Shown here: piece after piece, positions 45,472 to 53,841 of the stretch | Layout of the letters: each line of letters starts with the position of its first letter | How positions within the stretch are numbered: the stretch's first letter is position 1 | Assembly: GCF_000014065.1 (NCBI RefSeq) | Contig: NC_008044.1 | Span: 457,501-521,500, forward strand | Origin: Ruegeria sp. TM1040 | GTDB lineage: Bacteria > Pseudomonadota > Alphaproteobacteria > Rhodobacterales > Rhodobacteraceae | Reading direction: 5' to 3' | Length of the DNA: 64,000 nt | Position numbers and translations under genes: made by a program | Notes under the pieces: model-generated | What the model was told of the DNA's origin: nothing | Seen by the model: the letters and a program-made list of their open reading frames with translations, nothing else | Database searches by the model: none

Positions 45472-47270
45472 ATGAGACCATTATTTTTAGGCGCGGCGCT
45501 CTGTGCGGCGCTGGCGCATCCTTTGTCGGCACAACAGGCCGCAGATGCGGTTGCCCCTGAAACAGCGACGACGGGCGCTGGTGCGGCGGGGCTCTCGCTC
45601 TCCGAAGCCGCCGCTGCTGCGATGGCTGCGCGGGATGCGGGCACGCCTGTCGAGGCGGAGAACTGGATGGTCGCTGCCGCAAACCCGCTGGCGGTCGAGG
45701 CGGGCGCGCGGGTGCTCCGTGAGGGCGGAAGTGCCGCAGACGCCATGGTTGCGGTGCAGGCCGTGCTTGGGCTGGTGGAGCCGCAATCCTCTGGCCTCGG
45801 TGGTGGGGCTTTCTGGTCTACTACAATGCCTCCACGGGTGCCATCACGACGCTTGACGGGCGCGAAACCGCGCCGCTCGCGGCCACGCCGACGCTGTTTC
45901 AGGATGAAAACGGCGAACCGCTCAAGTTTTTCGATGCTGTCGTCGGAGGCCGTTCGGTGGGCACGCCCGGCACACCGGCCTTGCTGGAGGCGGCCCATCG
46001 CAAATGGGGCCGCGCCAACTGGGGCGGGCTCTTTACCGATGCGATCCGTCTGGCTGAACTGGGTTTTGCCGTTTCCCCACGGATGGCGGACTCGATTGCC
46101 AATGATGCCGAACGGCTGGGTCGGTTCCCGGAGACCGCAGCCTATTTTCTGCCCGAAGGCATCCCGCTTGCGGCGGGTGAGGTGATCACCAACCAGCCCT
46201 ACGCCAATGTGCTGCGTCGCATCGCGATGGAGGGGACGCGGGCCTTCTATTCAGGCCCGGTGGCTGCCGATATCGTGCGCGCCGTACAGGGCGCGACCGG
46301 GAACCCCGGCGTCCTCTCAGAGCTGGATCTGGCGCTCTATCAGGTCAAAGAGCGTCCGGCAGTCTGTGCCAGCTACCGCGCCTTTGAGGCCTGTGGCATG
46401 GGGCCGCCTTCGTCTGGCGCGCTTACTGTCGGGCAAATCCTGGGCATGCTAGAGCCTTATGACCTGGCAGCGCTGGGCCCAGACAGCCCCGAGAGCTGGC
46501 GTCTGATCGGGGACGCCTCGCGCCTCGCATTTGCAGACCGCGGCCGTTACATGGCTGACAGCGATTATGTCCCGGTGCCCACCAAAGGTCTGCTGGACCC
46601 GGAGTACCTCTCCAAACGCGCGGCGTTGCTCGAAGGCGATGCGGCCTTGGAGACTGTCGCCCCTGGCGCGCCTGAGTTCGATCATGCGCTGATCTGGGCC
46701 GATGATGAGAGCATCGAGTTTCCCTCGACCTCGCATATCTCGATTGTCGATCAATACGGCAATGTGCTGTCGATGACGACCACGATCGAAAACGGCTTTG
46801 GATCGCGTTTGATGACAAACGGGTTCTTGCTCAATAACGAACTGACGGATTTCTCATTCCGCAGCCACCGCGACGGGGTGCCGATTGCAAACCGTCTCGA
46901 GCCCGGAAAACGCCCGCGCTCCTCGATGGCGCCGACCATTGTGATGCAGGATGGCAAACCCGTTCTTGCGATTGGCTCTCCGGGGGGGAGCCGTATCATC
47001 GGTTACGTGGCAACGGCGATCATCGGCTGGGCCGACTGGGGGCTCGACATTCAAGACGCAATCTCGCTGCCTCACGCTGTAAACCGGTTCGGCACTTACG
47101 ATCTTGAGGCAGGCACCGGAGCCGAGGCGCTCGAAGCCGCGCTCACGGACATGGGGTACCAGGTAAATGTGCGTGACCTGACCTCGGGCCTACATGCGAT
47201 CGAAATCGATAATGGCCTGAAGGGAGGCGCGGATCCCCGCCGTGAAGGCATTGCGCTTGGTGACGAGTAG
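45472..47270 (+). pseudogene. ggt: Gamma-glutamyltranspeptidase gene interrupted by a one-base frameshift
   Basis: Reads as a ~599-aa periplasmic Ntn-hydrolase with a signal peptide (MRPLFLGAALCAALAHPLSA), but in two frames. Frame 1 runs from 45472 through VEPQSSGLGGGAF and then turns to nonsense. From about 45813 the family sequence continues in the next frame (LVYYNASTGAITTLDGRET...). Adding one C after TTTC near 45813 restores a single frame. The catalytic Thr is present in PSTSHISIVD (codon at 46728), and the substrate loop SMTTTIENGFGSRLMTNG is intact. GGGAGG precedes the ATG. It is either a genuine recent inactivation or a base-call error. If intact it would hydrolyse glutathione or gamma-glutamyl compounds. 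Confidence 0.85.
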
Positions 47271-47314
47271 GGCAGGGGCTTTGCCCCTCCTGACCTGACG
47301 GTCAGTTCACCCCA

Positions 47315-47371
47315 GGATATTTTGTGTTAGAAGAATGACGCTGCAGATCCTTCTTCTAACCGCAAATATCC
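47315..47371. repeat. Dispersed intergenic repeat, copies B1 and B2 head-to-head
   Basis: Two 21-nt arms, GGATATTTTGTGTTAGAAGAA (47315-47335, first 20 shown in findings terms) and its near reverse complement (47351-47371), differ at 3 positions and flank a 15-nt spacer. Each arm matches the GGATATTTGg-AGAAGA pattern of copies A and C. As RNA it would fold into a long hairpin after ggt. Confidence 0.6.
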
Positions 47372-47461
47372 CGGAGCGCGAGGCAGAGCCTCGCAAGTCT
47401 GGCCGTTGAGCCACAGCCCCTTGCCGCTCTGAGCGCGACGGCCTAGAGTGCGCGGTATATT

Positions 47462-47471
47462 TTGTTAACAA
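47462..47471. promoter_or_regulatory. Perfect palindrome upstream of the FAD-linked dehydrogenase gene
   Basis: TTGTTAACAA, 56 nt before the start codon at 47527. It fits the GT-N(2)-AC pattern bound by GntR-family regulators, which often control lactate and glycolate oxidation genes. No GntR gene is present in the window. Confidence 0.35.
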
Positions 47472-47526
47472 GGCAAATGCTTTGCGAGATCTTGTTGGCG
47501 CTGGGAATACGAGAGAGGACACCATC

Positions 47527-48933
47527 ATGGTTCAGGCCATCACATTGCCCCGTAACGAAGGCGGTATCAAAGCTGCAATCGCCGCGCTGTCTGAGGCGTT
47601 TGGCGATCGTCTGCAGACCGGGCAGGCCCTTCGTGAGCAGCATGGGCACACGACCACCTGGATCGACAACCAGGCGCCGGATGCAGTGGTCTTTCCAACA
47701 TCCTCCGAAGAGGTCTCTGGTATTGTCAAAATATGCGCCGAGTTTGGTGTGCCGATTATCCCCTTCGGAACGGGCACCTCGTTGGAGGGGCATGTCAACG
47801 CCCCCGCTGGTGGCATCTGCGTGGATATGATGCGGATGGATCAGATCGTTGCGGTCCACGCGGAGGATCTCGACGTGGTGGTGCAGCCCGGAGTGACCCG
47901 CGAGCAGCTCAACACGTATCTGCGCGATCAGGGGCTTTTCTTCCCCATTGATCCCGGCGCAAACGCATCACTGGGTGGCATGGTGGCAACGCGGGCTTCT
48001 GGCACCAATGCTGTGCGCTATGGCACCATGAAGGACAATGTTCTGAGCCTTGAAGCGGTGATGGCAGACGGCAGCATCATCCGGACCGCGTCTCGGGCCA
48101 AGAAGTCCTCGGCGGGGTATGACATGACCCGTCTTCTGGTTGGTTCTGAGGGGACTTTGGGGCTGATCACCGAGATCACCCTGAAGCTGCAGGGCATTCC
48201 CGAGGCAATCCGCTCGGCGCGCTGTTCGTTCCGTTCGGTGGATGAGGCCTGTCAGGCTGTGATGATGACCATTCAATACGGCATCCCCGTCGCCCGCATC
48301 GAGCTTTTGGATGAAATGAGTGTGCGCGCCGCCAATCAGCATTCCGGGCTGGATTTGCCTGAGGTGCCGCTGTTGCTCCTTGAATTTCATGGCTCGGACG
48401 CCGGCGTCGTCGAGCAGTCGGATACCTTTGCGCAAATTGCAGAAGAGTTCGGCGGGTTTGACATTGCCGCGACATCGACGCCGGAAGAACGCAACAAGCT
48501 CTGGCAGGCGCGTCACGACATGTATTGGGCCAGCCTTGGGCTGCGCCCCGGTGCCAAGGGGATCTCGACCGATGTCTGCGTGCCGATTTCCAAACTCGCC
48601 GATTGCGTCTCTGCGGCCCGCTCCAAGGCCGAAGAAATGGGGCTGATTGCGCCCATCGTGGGACATGTGGGAGATGGCAATTTCCATGCGCTTTTGCTGA
48701 TCGATATGGAGAGCGCAGAAGAGCGAGAAAAGGCGGATACCTATGTCAGCTGGCTCAACGATCTGGCGATTTCCATGGAAGGCACCTGCACCGGGGAACA
48801 CGGCATCGGTCAGGGCAAACGCCCCTATCTGGTTCGTGAATTGGGGGAGACCACCCGCTTTATGGCGGCGGTCAAGGCAGCGCTGGACCCGGATAATATC
48901 CTCAACCCGGGCAAGATCCTGATTGACGGCTAA
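47527..48933 (+). CDS. FAD-linked D-lactate / glycolate dehydrogenase (GlcD/DLD family)
   Basis: 468 aa. The N-terminal FAD-binding (PCMH-type) domain shows VVFPTSSEEVSGIVKICAEF, PFGTGTSLEGHVNAPAGGI and DPGANASLGGMVATRASGTN. The C-terminal FAD-oxidase domain has VGHVGDGNFHALLLID and ends with the signature CTGEHGIGQGK. Members oxidise D-lactate, glycolate or 2-hydroxyglutarate and pass electrons to cytochrome or quinone. AGAGGA lies 8 nt before the ATG. Nearby hydroxyacid and glyoxylate reductase genes fit a 2-hydroxyacid theme. The substrate is not decided by sequence. Confidence 0.92.
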   Translation: MVQAITLPRNEGGIKAAIAALSEAFGDRLQTGQALREQHGHTTTWIDNQAPDAVVFPTSSEEVSGIVKICAEFGVPIIPFGTGTSLEGHVNAPAGGICVDMMRMDQIVAVHAEDLDVVVQPGVTREQLNTYLRDQGLFFPIDPGANASLGGMVATRASGTNAVRYGTMKDNVLSLEAVMADGSIIRTASRAKKSSAGYDMTRLLVGSEGTLGLITEITLKLQGIPEAIRSARCSFRSVDEACQAVMMTIQYGIPVARIELLDEMSVRAANQHSGLDLPEVPLLLLEFHGSDAGVVEQSDTFAQIAEEFGGFDIAATSTPEERNKLWQARHDMYWASLGLRPGAKGISTDVCVPISKLADCVSAARSKAEEMGLIAPIVGHVGDGNFHALLLIDMESAEEREKADTYVSWLNDLAISMEGTCTGEHGIGQGKRPYLVRELGETTRFMAAVKAALDPDNILNPGKILIDG

Positions 48934-48989
48934 CCTCTGGCCGGTCAAAGGCGCGGCATCAGCTGCTCCTTTCTATGGCCCAATTTCTG

Positions 48990-49029
48990 CCCCATCTTCT
49001 TGCTAGCAGGGCTTTGTGAGAAGGTGGGG
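48990..49029 (+). promoter_or_regulatory. Hairpin covering the ribosome-binding site of the small membrane protein gene
   Basis: CCCCATCTTCT (48990-49000) pairs with AGAAGGTGGGG (49019-49029) with a single G-U pair around an 18-nt loop. The second arm contains the AAGG/GGGG ribosome site and ends 4 nt before the ATG at 49034. It could hold translation off until melted or bound. Confidence 0.45.
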
Positions 49030-49033
49030 TAAG

Positions 49034-49477
49034 ATGTTTTTCATTAGACGACTTTTGAGCCTGTTTCGGTTCTATATGTTCATTTTGATCTGCGGTCTCA
49101 TCATGGTGGGCGTCGATTACGATATGCAGGCCAAGGCTGTCGGGCGGACAATCGCGACCTATGACGTCGATTCCTATCGATTGACATTGCAGCGACGCCT
49201 CGGCGGGGAGCCGTTGCGCGTGGCGTCGGATGGGCGTGTTGGCGCGCCAGAGGGCGAGGTCACATCGCCCTTGGATGTCGCGTTTCGCGCGCTGCGCGGA
49301 CTTGCGGTGGCAAAGGCGCATGTGATGGGGCAGGACCTCGAGATGGAGCAGGTCGTGCTTTTGCCGCCGCCCTCTGCGACCCAGGTCCCGATACCGCAGC
49401 AACCACAGACGATGCCGGTGCGGGACACCCAAGAGCAGCGCCCCTGTGTGCGGCGCGGCAATGTGCTGGACTGCTGA
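49034..49477 (+). CDS. Hypothetical protein with one N-terminal membrane segment
   Basis: 147 aa. Residues ~4-30 (basic RRLLSLFRF then YMFILICGLIMVGV) form a membrane anchor or uncleaved signal. The rest is soluble with a short proline-rich part (PPPSATQVPIPQQPQ) and a C-terminal CVRRGNVLDC pair of cysteines. I do not recognise a family. Codon use is like that of its neighbours and the frame is bounded tightly by adjacent genes, so it is probably real. The predicted hairpin over its ribosome site may restrain translation. It converges with the GFA gene 11 nt away. Confidence 0.7.
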   Translation: MFFIRRLLSLFRFYMFILICGLIMVGVDYDMQAKAVGRTIATYDVDSYRLTLQRRLGGEPLRVASDGRVGAPEGEVTSPLDVAFRALRGLAVAKAHVMGQDLEMEQVVLLPPPSATQVPIPQQPQTMPVRDTQEQRPCVRRGNVLDC

Positions 49478-49488
49478 CACGCGCAAGG

Positions 49489-49920
49489 CTATTTCGGCAA
49501 TCTTCCGAGGATCACAGCCCAGAGGGTTCCCCAGCCGGTCAGCGCGGTCTGTCCCTTGTCGGCCAAGGCGTAGTGATCCGGTTTTTCATCGCTGAAGATC
49601 TCCCTGCGGAGGTACCAACCGGTCTGATCATCGAAAAGCCCCTGTCCGAAAGTGTAATGCTCCGAGTGCCTTGGTTTGTGCCACAGGCTAGAGCCGCAGT
49701 AGCGGCAACTGCCTCTACTGCCGATGCGAGAGGACTCCCAGGACCGTACTGGGCCTTCGATCGAAAGTACCTTTGTGCAGACGACACCCATCCATACGCC
49801 TCCTGTCCAGCGGCGACACATCTGGCAGTGACACGCGCCATAGGTGTCGGGTGCAAGCACCTTAAATTGGACTGCACCACAGGCACATTTGCCGGATTTT
49901 TCTGAAATCTGATCACTCAT
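49489..49920 (-). CDS. GFA family (glutathione-dependent formaldehyde-activating-like) protein
   Basis: 143 aa. Zinc-binding cysteines appear as CACGAVQF, ACHCQMCRRWTGG and CRYCGSSLWH, the pattern of the CENP-V/GFA family. Named after the Paracoccus Gfa protein thought to bind glutathione; the enzymatic claim is disputed and many members are of unknown function. AGAGG lies 8 nt before the ATG at 49920. Divergent from the dimethylglycine-dehydrogenase-like gene; since demethylation of methylated glycines releases formaldehyde, the pairing is suggestive. Confidence 0.88.
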   Translation of the reverse strand: MSDQISEKSGKCACGAVQFKVLAPDTYGACHCQMCRRWTGGVWMGVVCTKVLSIEGPVRSWESSRIGSRGSCRYCGSSLWHKPRHSEHYTFGQGLFDDQTGWYLRREIFSDEKPDHYALADKGQTALTGWGTLWAVILGRLPK

Positions 49921-50164
49921 AAAAATGCCTCTCTTTACCGGGCGCAATGCGTGTATGGCCTCCGACTACGCTCGGGACTGGACCTCCAATACTGACGCGA
50001 TGAGCGGAAACAGGTTTCCGGGAAAAGCCAAGCCATACTCTCTGACACCCCCCTCATTTGGCGATGAGTGCGCGGTTTTTGGCTGAAACTCTGACGTGAA
50101 GTCGGTTTTGTCATTTTTTGCGTCGGACTGATTTGCCGCCTTGGGCGCTCTGTGCGTCATAACC

Positions 50165-50180
50165 GATTCAATTGTGAATC
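50165..50180. promoter_or_regulatory. Inverted repeat upstream of the dimethylglycine dehydrogenase-like gene
   Basis: GATTCA-ATTG-TGAATC, a perfect 6-bp dyad 22 nt before the ATG at 50203 and just before its ribosome site. Candidate operator. A second dyad CGGAAAC-AG-GTTTCCG occurs at 50005-50020 in the same divergent region. Confidence 0.4.
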
Positions 50181-50202
50181 AGAGAACTCGGAGAGCGGGC
50201 TC

Positions 50203-52710
50203 ATGAAAACCCAAGTCAAAGCACTGGTCGTAGGCGGTGGCGCCGTCGGTACTTCGATCGCATATCATCTGGCCAAGGCTGGTTGGGACGATGTCATGCT
50301 GATTGAGCGCGACGAGCTGACGTCCGGCTCCACGTGGCACGCCGCTGGCCTTTTGCCACTGTTCAACATGTCCTATGCGACCACCCACATCCACAAATAC
50401 TCGGTGGATTTCTACAAGACGCTTGAGGAAGAGACCGGCCTCAATGCGGGCTTTGCCGTTGTCGGCAACCTGCGTATGGCGCAGACGCAGGAGCGTATGG
50501 ACGAGTATATGCTCTATGCCTCGACCGCCGAGACCTGCGATGTGGCCTATGAGTGGCTCACTCCGGAGCAGATCAAGGAACGCTGGCCGCTCATTGAGAC
50601 CGGCGACCTCAAAGGCGCGATCTACCACACCGAGGATGGCTATATTAACCCCGCAGATGTGACCCAGGCGATGGCCAAGGGCGCACGTCAGCGTGGTGTT
50701 GAGATCGTCCGCAAGATGCAGGCCGACGCCTTCCACTGGAACGGTACCCATTGGGAAGTGACCTGCACCGTGATGGCGGAAAAGGGCGGCAATCTCGTGG
50801 AGACAGACGAGCAGGTGGTGATCACTGCCGAGCACGTTGTCACAGCCTCCGGCAACCACGCGCAGCGCACGGCCAAGATGCTTGGCATCAAGATGCCCGC
50901 AATCCCGGTCGAGCACACGTTCATCGTGATGGACAAAGATCCCGAACTGGTCAAATGGCGCGAAGCGGGCAACCCCGAGCACCCGGTTATCCGCGACGCC
51001 GACAATGAATCCTATGCCCGCGAAGAGCGCGGTGGCTGGATCCTTGGCATCTACGAGCACGGCGCCCCGGCGCGGTTTGAGCATGGCGTACCGGACAGCT
51101 TCCGTGCAGATCTGTTCCCGCTTGATCTGGACCGGATTGCGGAACAATACATGGCGATGGCGGAGCGTGTGCCCTCCTGTGCTGACAGTGGTCTCAAGGA
51201 CGATTTCAACGGCCCGATCTGCTACACGCCTGATGGCAACCCGCTGGTCGGCCCGGCGCCGGGTCTGCGCAACATGTGGCTGGCCGAAGGCTTCTCCTTC
51301 GGGATCACCGCTGCAGGCGGCACCGGCTATTACCTCGCGCAGATGATGGTCGATGGCGAAGCCGAGATCGACATGGCGTCGCTTGATCCCAAACGCTACT
51401 CCTCCAACTGGATGACCACAGAGTTCGCGGCCCGCAAGAACGAAGAGTGCTACGAGCACGTCTACATTCTGCACCACCCGGACGAAGAACGCCCCGCTGC
51501 GCGCCCGCTGCGCACCGCGCCTGCATTCGACCGCCAGAAAGCGCGCGGTGCACAGTTTGGCTGGGTCAATGGATGGGAACGTCCGAACTACTTCGGCCCG
51601 GTGGATGCACCGGACAATTTTGACGAAGAAGCACGCTCCTTCCGTCGTGGTGGCTGGTGGCAGCATGCCGTGGACGAAGCGAAGGCAATCCGCGAGGGCG
51701 TTGGCCTCATTGACGCGACCGCCTTTACGAAACATGTCGTCAAAGGCCCCGGTGCCACCCAGTTCCTCGACTGGTTCACCTGCAACAAGCTCCCGAAGGT
51801 TGGCCGCATCAACCTGACCTATGCGCTGACCGCATTCGGTACCACCCGCACCGAATACACCATCGTGCGCAACGGCGAGAACAACTACTATCTGGTCTCC
51901 GCCGGTGCGTGGTCCGAATATGACGCCGACTTCCTGCGCAAGGCGGCCGAGGACAAGATGGAGGAATTCGGCTACATCGAGATCCAGGATGTGACAACCC
52001 AGTGGGGCGTCTTTGCCATCGCAGGGCCCAAGTCCCGCGATGTGCTGAAAGAGGTCATCGTGGATGCCGATCCGGCGACTGCGCTCTCCAACAAGCGCTT
52101 CCCGTGGCTGTCGGCCAAGCAGATCGAACTGGGCATGTGCCCGGTGAACGCGATCCGCGTGGCCTATACTGGTGAACTGGGCTGGGAACTCCACCACCCG
52201 ATCGAGATGCAGAACTACCTCTTCGACCTCCTGGAAAAAGCGGGCGAGAAACACGGTATGAAGCTCGTGGGCGCACGCGCTCAGAACTGGCTGCGTCAGG
52301 AGAAATCCTACCGCGCCTTTGGCAACGAACTGGGCCGTGACGCGACCCCACTCGAAGCCGACCTGCCGCGCTTTGTCGACCTGGAGAAGGACTTCCACGG
52401 CAAGGACAAGCTGGTCGAAACCGGCGTCCGCGTGAAGTGCTGTACCCTGCTGATCGATGGGCCAGAAGACGCCGATCCCTGGGGTCGCGAGGCGCTCTAT
52501 GCCGAGGATGGCACCCGTGTGGGCCGCCTGACCTCGGGTGGCTACTCGGTCGCCTTCGAGAAATCCATCGGCATGGGCTACGTCAAACCCGAGATGGCTG
52601 TCGAAGGCACCAAACTGAAAGTGAAGATCCAGGATAAGCTCTGGGATGCGGTTGTCACTTGCGACAGCCCCTATGATCCCAAGAACGAAACCATCCGAAA
52701 GGACGGTTGA
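50203..52710 (+). CDS. Dimethylglycine/sarcosine dehydrogenase-like FAD and folate enzyme
   Basis: 835 aa. The N-terminal FAD oxidoreductase domain begins VVGGGAVGTSIAYHLAKAG (~9-27) and has LTSGSTWHAAG (~39-49), where His46 corresponds to the covalent-flavin His of dimethylglycine dehydrogenase. From ~440 on lies the aminomethyltransferase (GcvT) folate domain, with GVGLIDATAFTKHVVKGP and the C-terminal GRLTSGGYSVAFEKSIGMGY. It likely demethylates N-methylated glycines (from choline/betaine breakdown), passing the one-carbon unit to tetrahydrofolate. Codons are strongly biased to preferred ones, suggesting high expression. A strong terminator follows. The exact substrate is uncertain. Confidence 0.92.
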   Translation: MKTQVKALVVGGGAVGTSIAYHLAKAGWDDVMLIERDELTSGSTWHAAGLLPLFNMSYATTHIHKYSVDFYKTLEEETGLNAGFAVVGNLRMAQTQERMDEYMLYASTAETCDVAYEWLTPEQIKERWPLIETGDLKGAIYHTEDGYINPADVTQAMAKGARQRGVEIVRKMQADAFHWNGTHWEVTCTVMAEKGGNLVETDEQVVITAEHVVTASGNHAQRTAKMLGIKMPAIPVEHTFIVMDKDPELVKWREAGNPEHPVIRDADNESYAREERGGWILGIYEHGAPARFEHGVPDSFRADLFPLDLDRIAEQYMAMAERVPSCADSGLKDDFNGPICYTPDGNPLVGPAPGLRNMWLAEGFSFGITAAGGTGYYLAQMMVDGEAEIDMASLDPKRYSSNWMTTEFAARKNEECYEHVYILHHPDEERPAARPLRTAPAFDRQKARGAQFGWVNGWERPNYFGPVDAPDNFDEEARSFRRGGWWQHAVDEAKAIREGVGLIDATAFTKHVVKGPGATQFLDWFTCNKLPKVGRINLTYALTAFGTTRTEYTIVRNGENNYYLVSAGAWSEYDADFLRKAAEDKMEEFGYIEIQDVTTQWGVFAIAGPKSRDVLKEVIVDADPATALSNKRFPWLSAKQIELGMCPVNAIRVAYTGELGWELHHPIEMQNYLFDLLEKAGEKHGMKLVGARAQNWLRQEKSYRAFGNELGRDATPLEADLPRFVDLEKDFHGKDKLVETGVRVKCCTLLIDGPEDADPWGREALYAEDGTRVGRLTSGGYSVAFEKSIGMGYVKPEMAVEGTKLKVKIQDKLWDAVVTCDSPYDPKNETIRKDG

Positions 52711-52760
52711 TCCCTACCATCTTCGTCCGCGCCCTGTGGCGCTGGGCTTTAAGGTCGCAC

Positions 52761-52789
52761 AAGCGCTCCGGTTTTGCCGGGGCGCTTTT
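52761..52789 (+). terminator. Rho-independent terminator of the dimethylglycine dehydrogenase-like gene
   Basis: AAGCGCTCCGG (52761-52771) and CCGGGGCGCTT (52777-52787) pair over 11 bp with one G-U, around a 5-nt loop, followed by TTTT. Confidence 0.88.
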
Positions 52790-52873
52790 CCCTTGGTCCT
52801 GCGACCAATTTGCGGGATAATGACGACCGTGTTGCGGCGCCTCTGAACAGGGCGTCGGAGGTTAAAAAAGACA

Positions 52874-53839
52874 GTGATCCTGAGTAAGTTCCTAGCTGTG
52901 GTTGCGGATATACCCGCGCGCTATCTCGACTCGATTACCCGTGGCTTTTGTGTTGCGTTGCTGCTGGGGCTTGCGGTCAAAAGCGTGCTGCTGTCACATT
53001 GGGCGCTGAGTGCCATCCTTGTTGTGTTGGCGGGGATCATTCTGGTGAACATCATCGCGCTGCACCTTGAGCGCGAGGCCTTCATTCCATTGTGGATGCT
53101 TGTCACCGTATTGACCGCCACCGTGATCCTGACCACCTGCTATGTCGGCCTGTCCGGCGCAACCTGGATGTTCCCGACCCTGGTTGGGTTGAGGTTTGCG
53201 GCGCCCCCCTCGCAATACCAACCCGCGCGGCTGGTGCTGATCGCGGTTGTGCCACTGGTGGTGCTCCTGCAGGGCGATCCGGGCAACGCGGCGCGTCTGC
53301 TGGCGGCGGGGCTCATCACCTCGGCCTATCTCTGGCTCGCCGAGGGGGAGATCGTGTCGCTGCGTTCGAGGCTGGATGGCGATGATGGGCGCGATCCGGT
53401 GACACGGGCCTTTTCCCGCGCGCGCATGGAACAGGACAAGTCAATGATCGCATCCCATGCGCCTGTCGGTCTGGTCGTGGTGCGCCTCGATGGATTGATG
53501 GATCTGCGGGTGCGGGGCGAAGGCGCGCGGGCGGATGACATCATGGCCTCTGTTGCGGCCGCGATCATTCCCCTTCTGAGCACCCGAGAGCGGCTCTACC
53601 GGCTAGGTAGCAGCGAATTCCTGATCGGCCTTGCGGGCTGGAGGGCATTTGAATGTTTCGAGCTTGGTCAAACTGTCTGCAAGACCGTGCAGCCCCATTT
53701 GCCAAAAGGGATCAGGGCCAGAAGCGGCGTCGCAGAGGTCACCACGCCTCAGGACTTTGATGCAGCGCTCGATCTGGCATCATCCATGGTGTCCAAAAGC
53801 GGGGATCTGGGGCGCAGCGTGTTGTCCACAGCACTCTAA
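52874..53839 (+). CDS. Membrane protein with degenerate GGDEF domain
   Basis: 321 aa. Four to five hydrophobic segments in residues ~20-165, then a soluble domain with GGDEF topology (DPVTRAFSRARMEQD, PVGLVVVRLDGLMDL, ERLYRLGSSEFLIGLAG). The signature motif reads GSSEF, so two catalytic positions are changed and diguanylate cyclase activity is unlikely. The inhibitory RxxD site is absent. It may bind GTP or c-di-GMP, or act as a scaffold. Start is GTG at 52874 behind GGAGG at a wide spacing. It converges with the EF-hand gene, 2 nt apart. Confidence 0.75.
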   Translation: MILSKFLAVVADIPARYLDSITRGFCVALLLGLAVKSVLLSHWALSAILVVLAGIILVNIIALHLEREAFIPLWMLVTVLTATVILTTCYVGLSGATWMFPTLVGLRFAAPPSQYQPARLVLIAVVPLVVLLQGDPGNAARLLAAGLITSAYLWLAEGEIVSLRSRLDGDDGRDPVTRAFSRARMEQDKSMIASHAPVGLVVVRLDGLMDLRVRGEGARADDIMASVAAAIIPLLSTRERLYRLGSSEFLIGLAGWRAFECFELGQTVCKTVQPHLPKGIRARSGVAEVTTPQDFDAALDLASSMVSKSGDLGRSVLSTAL

Positions 53840-53841
53840 GC

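Noticed and set aside
50179-52398. A ~739-codon open frame on the minus strand opposite the dimethylglycine dehydrogenase-like gene
   Set aside because: High GC and strong codon bias of the true gene leave the antisense frame free of stops. Its translation shows no domain pattern, whereas the plus strand has clear FAD and folate domains.
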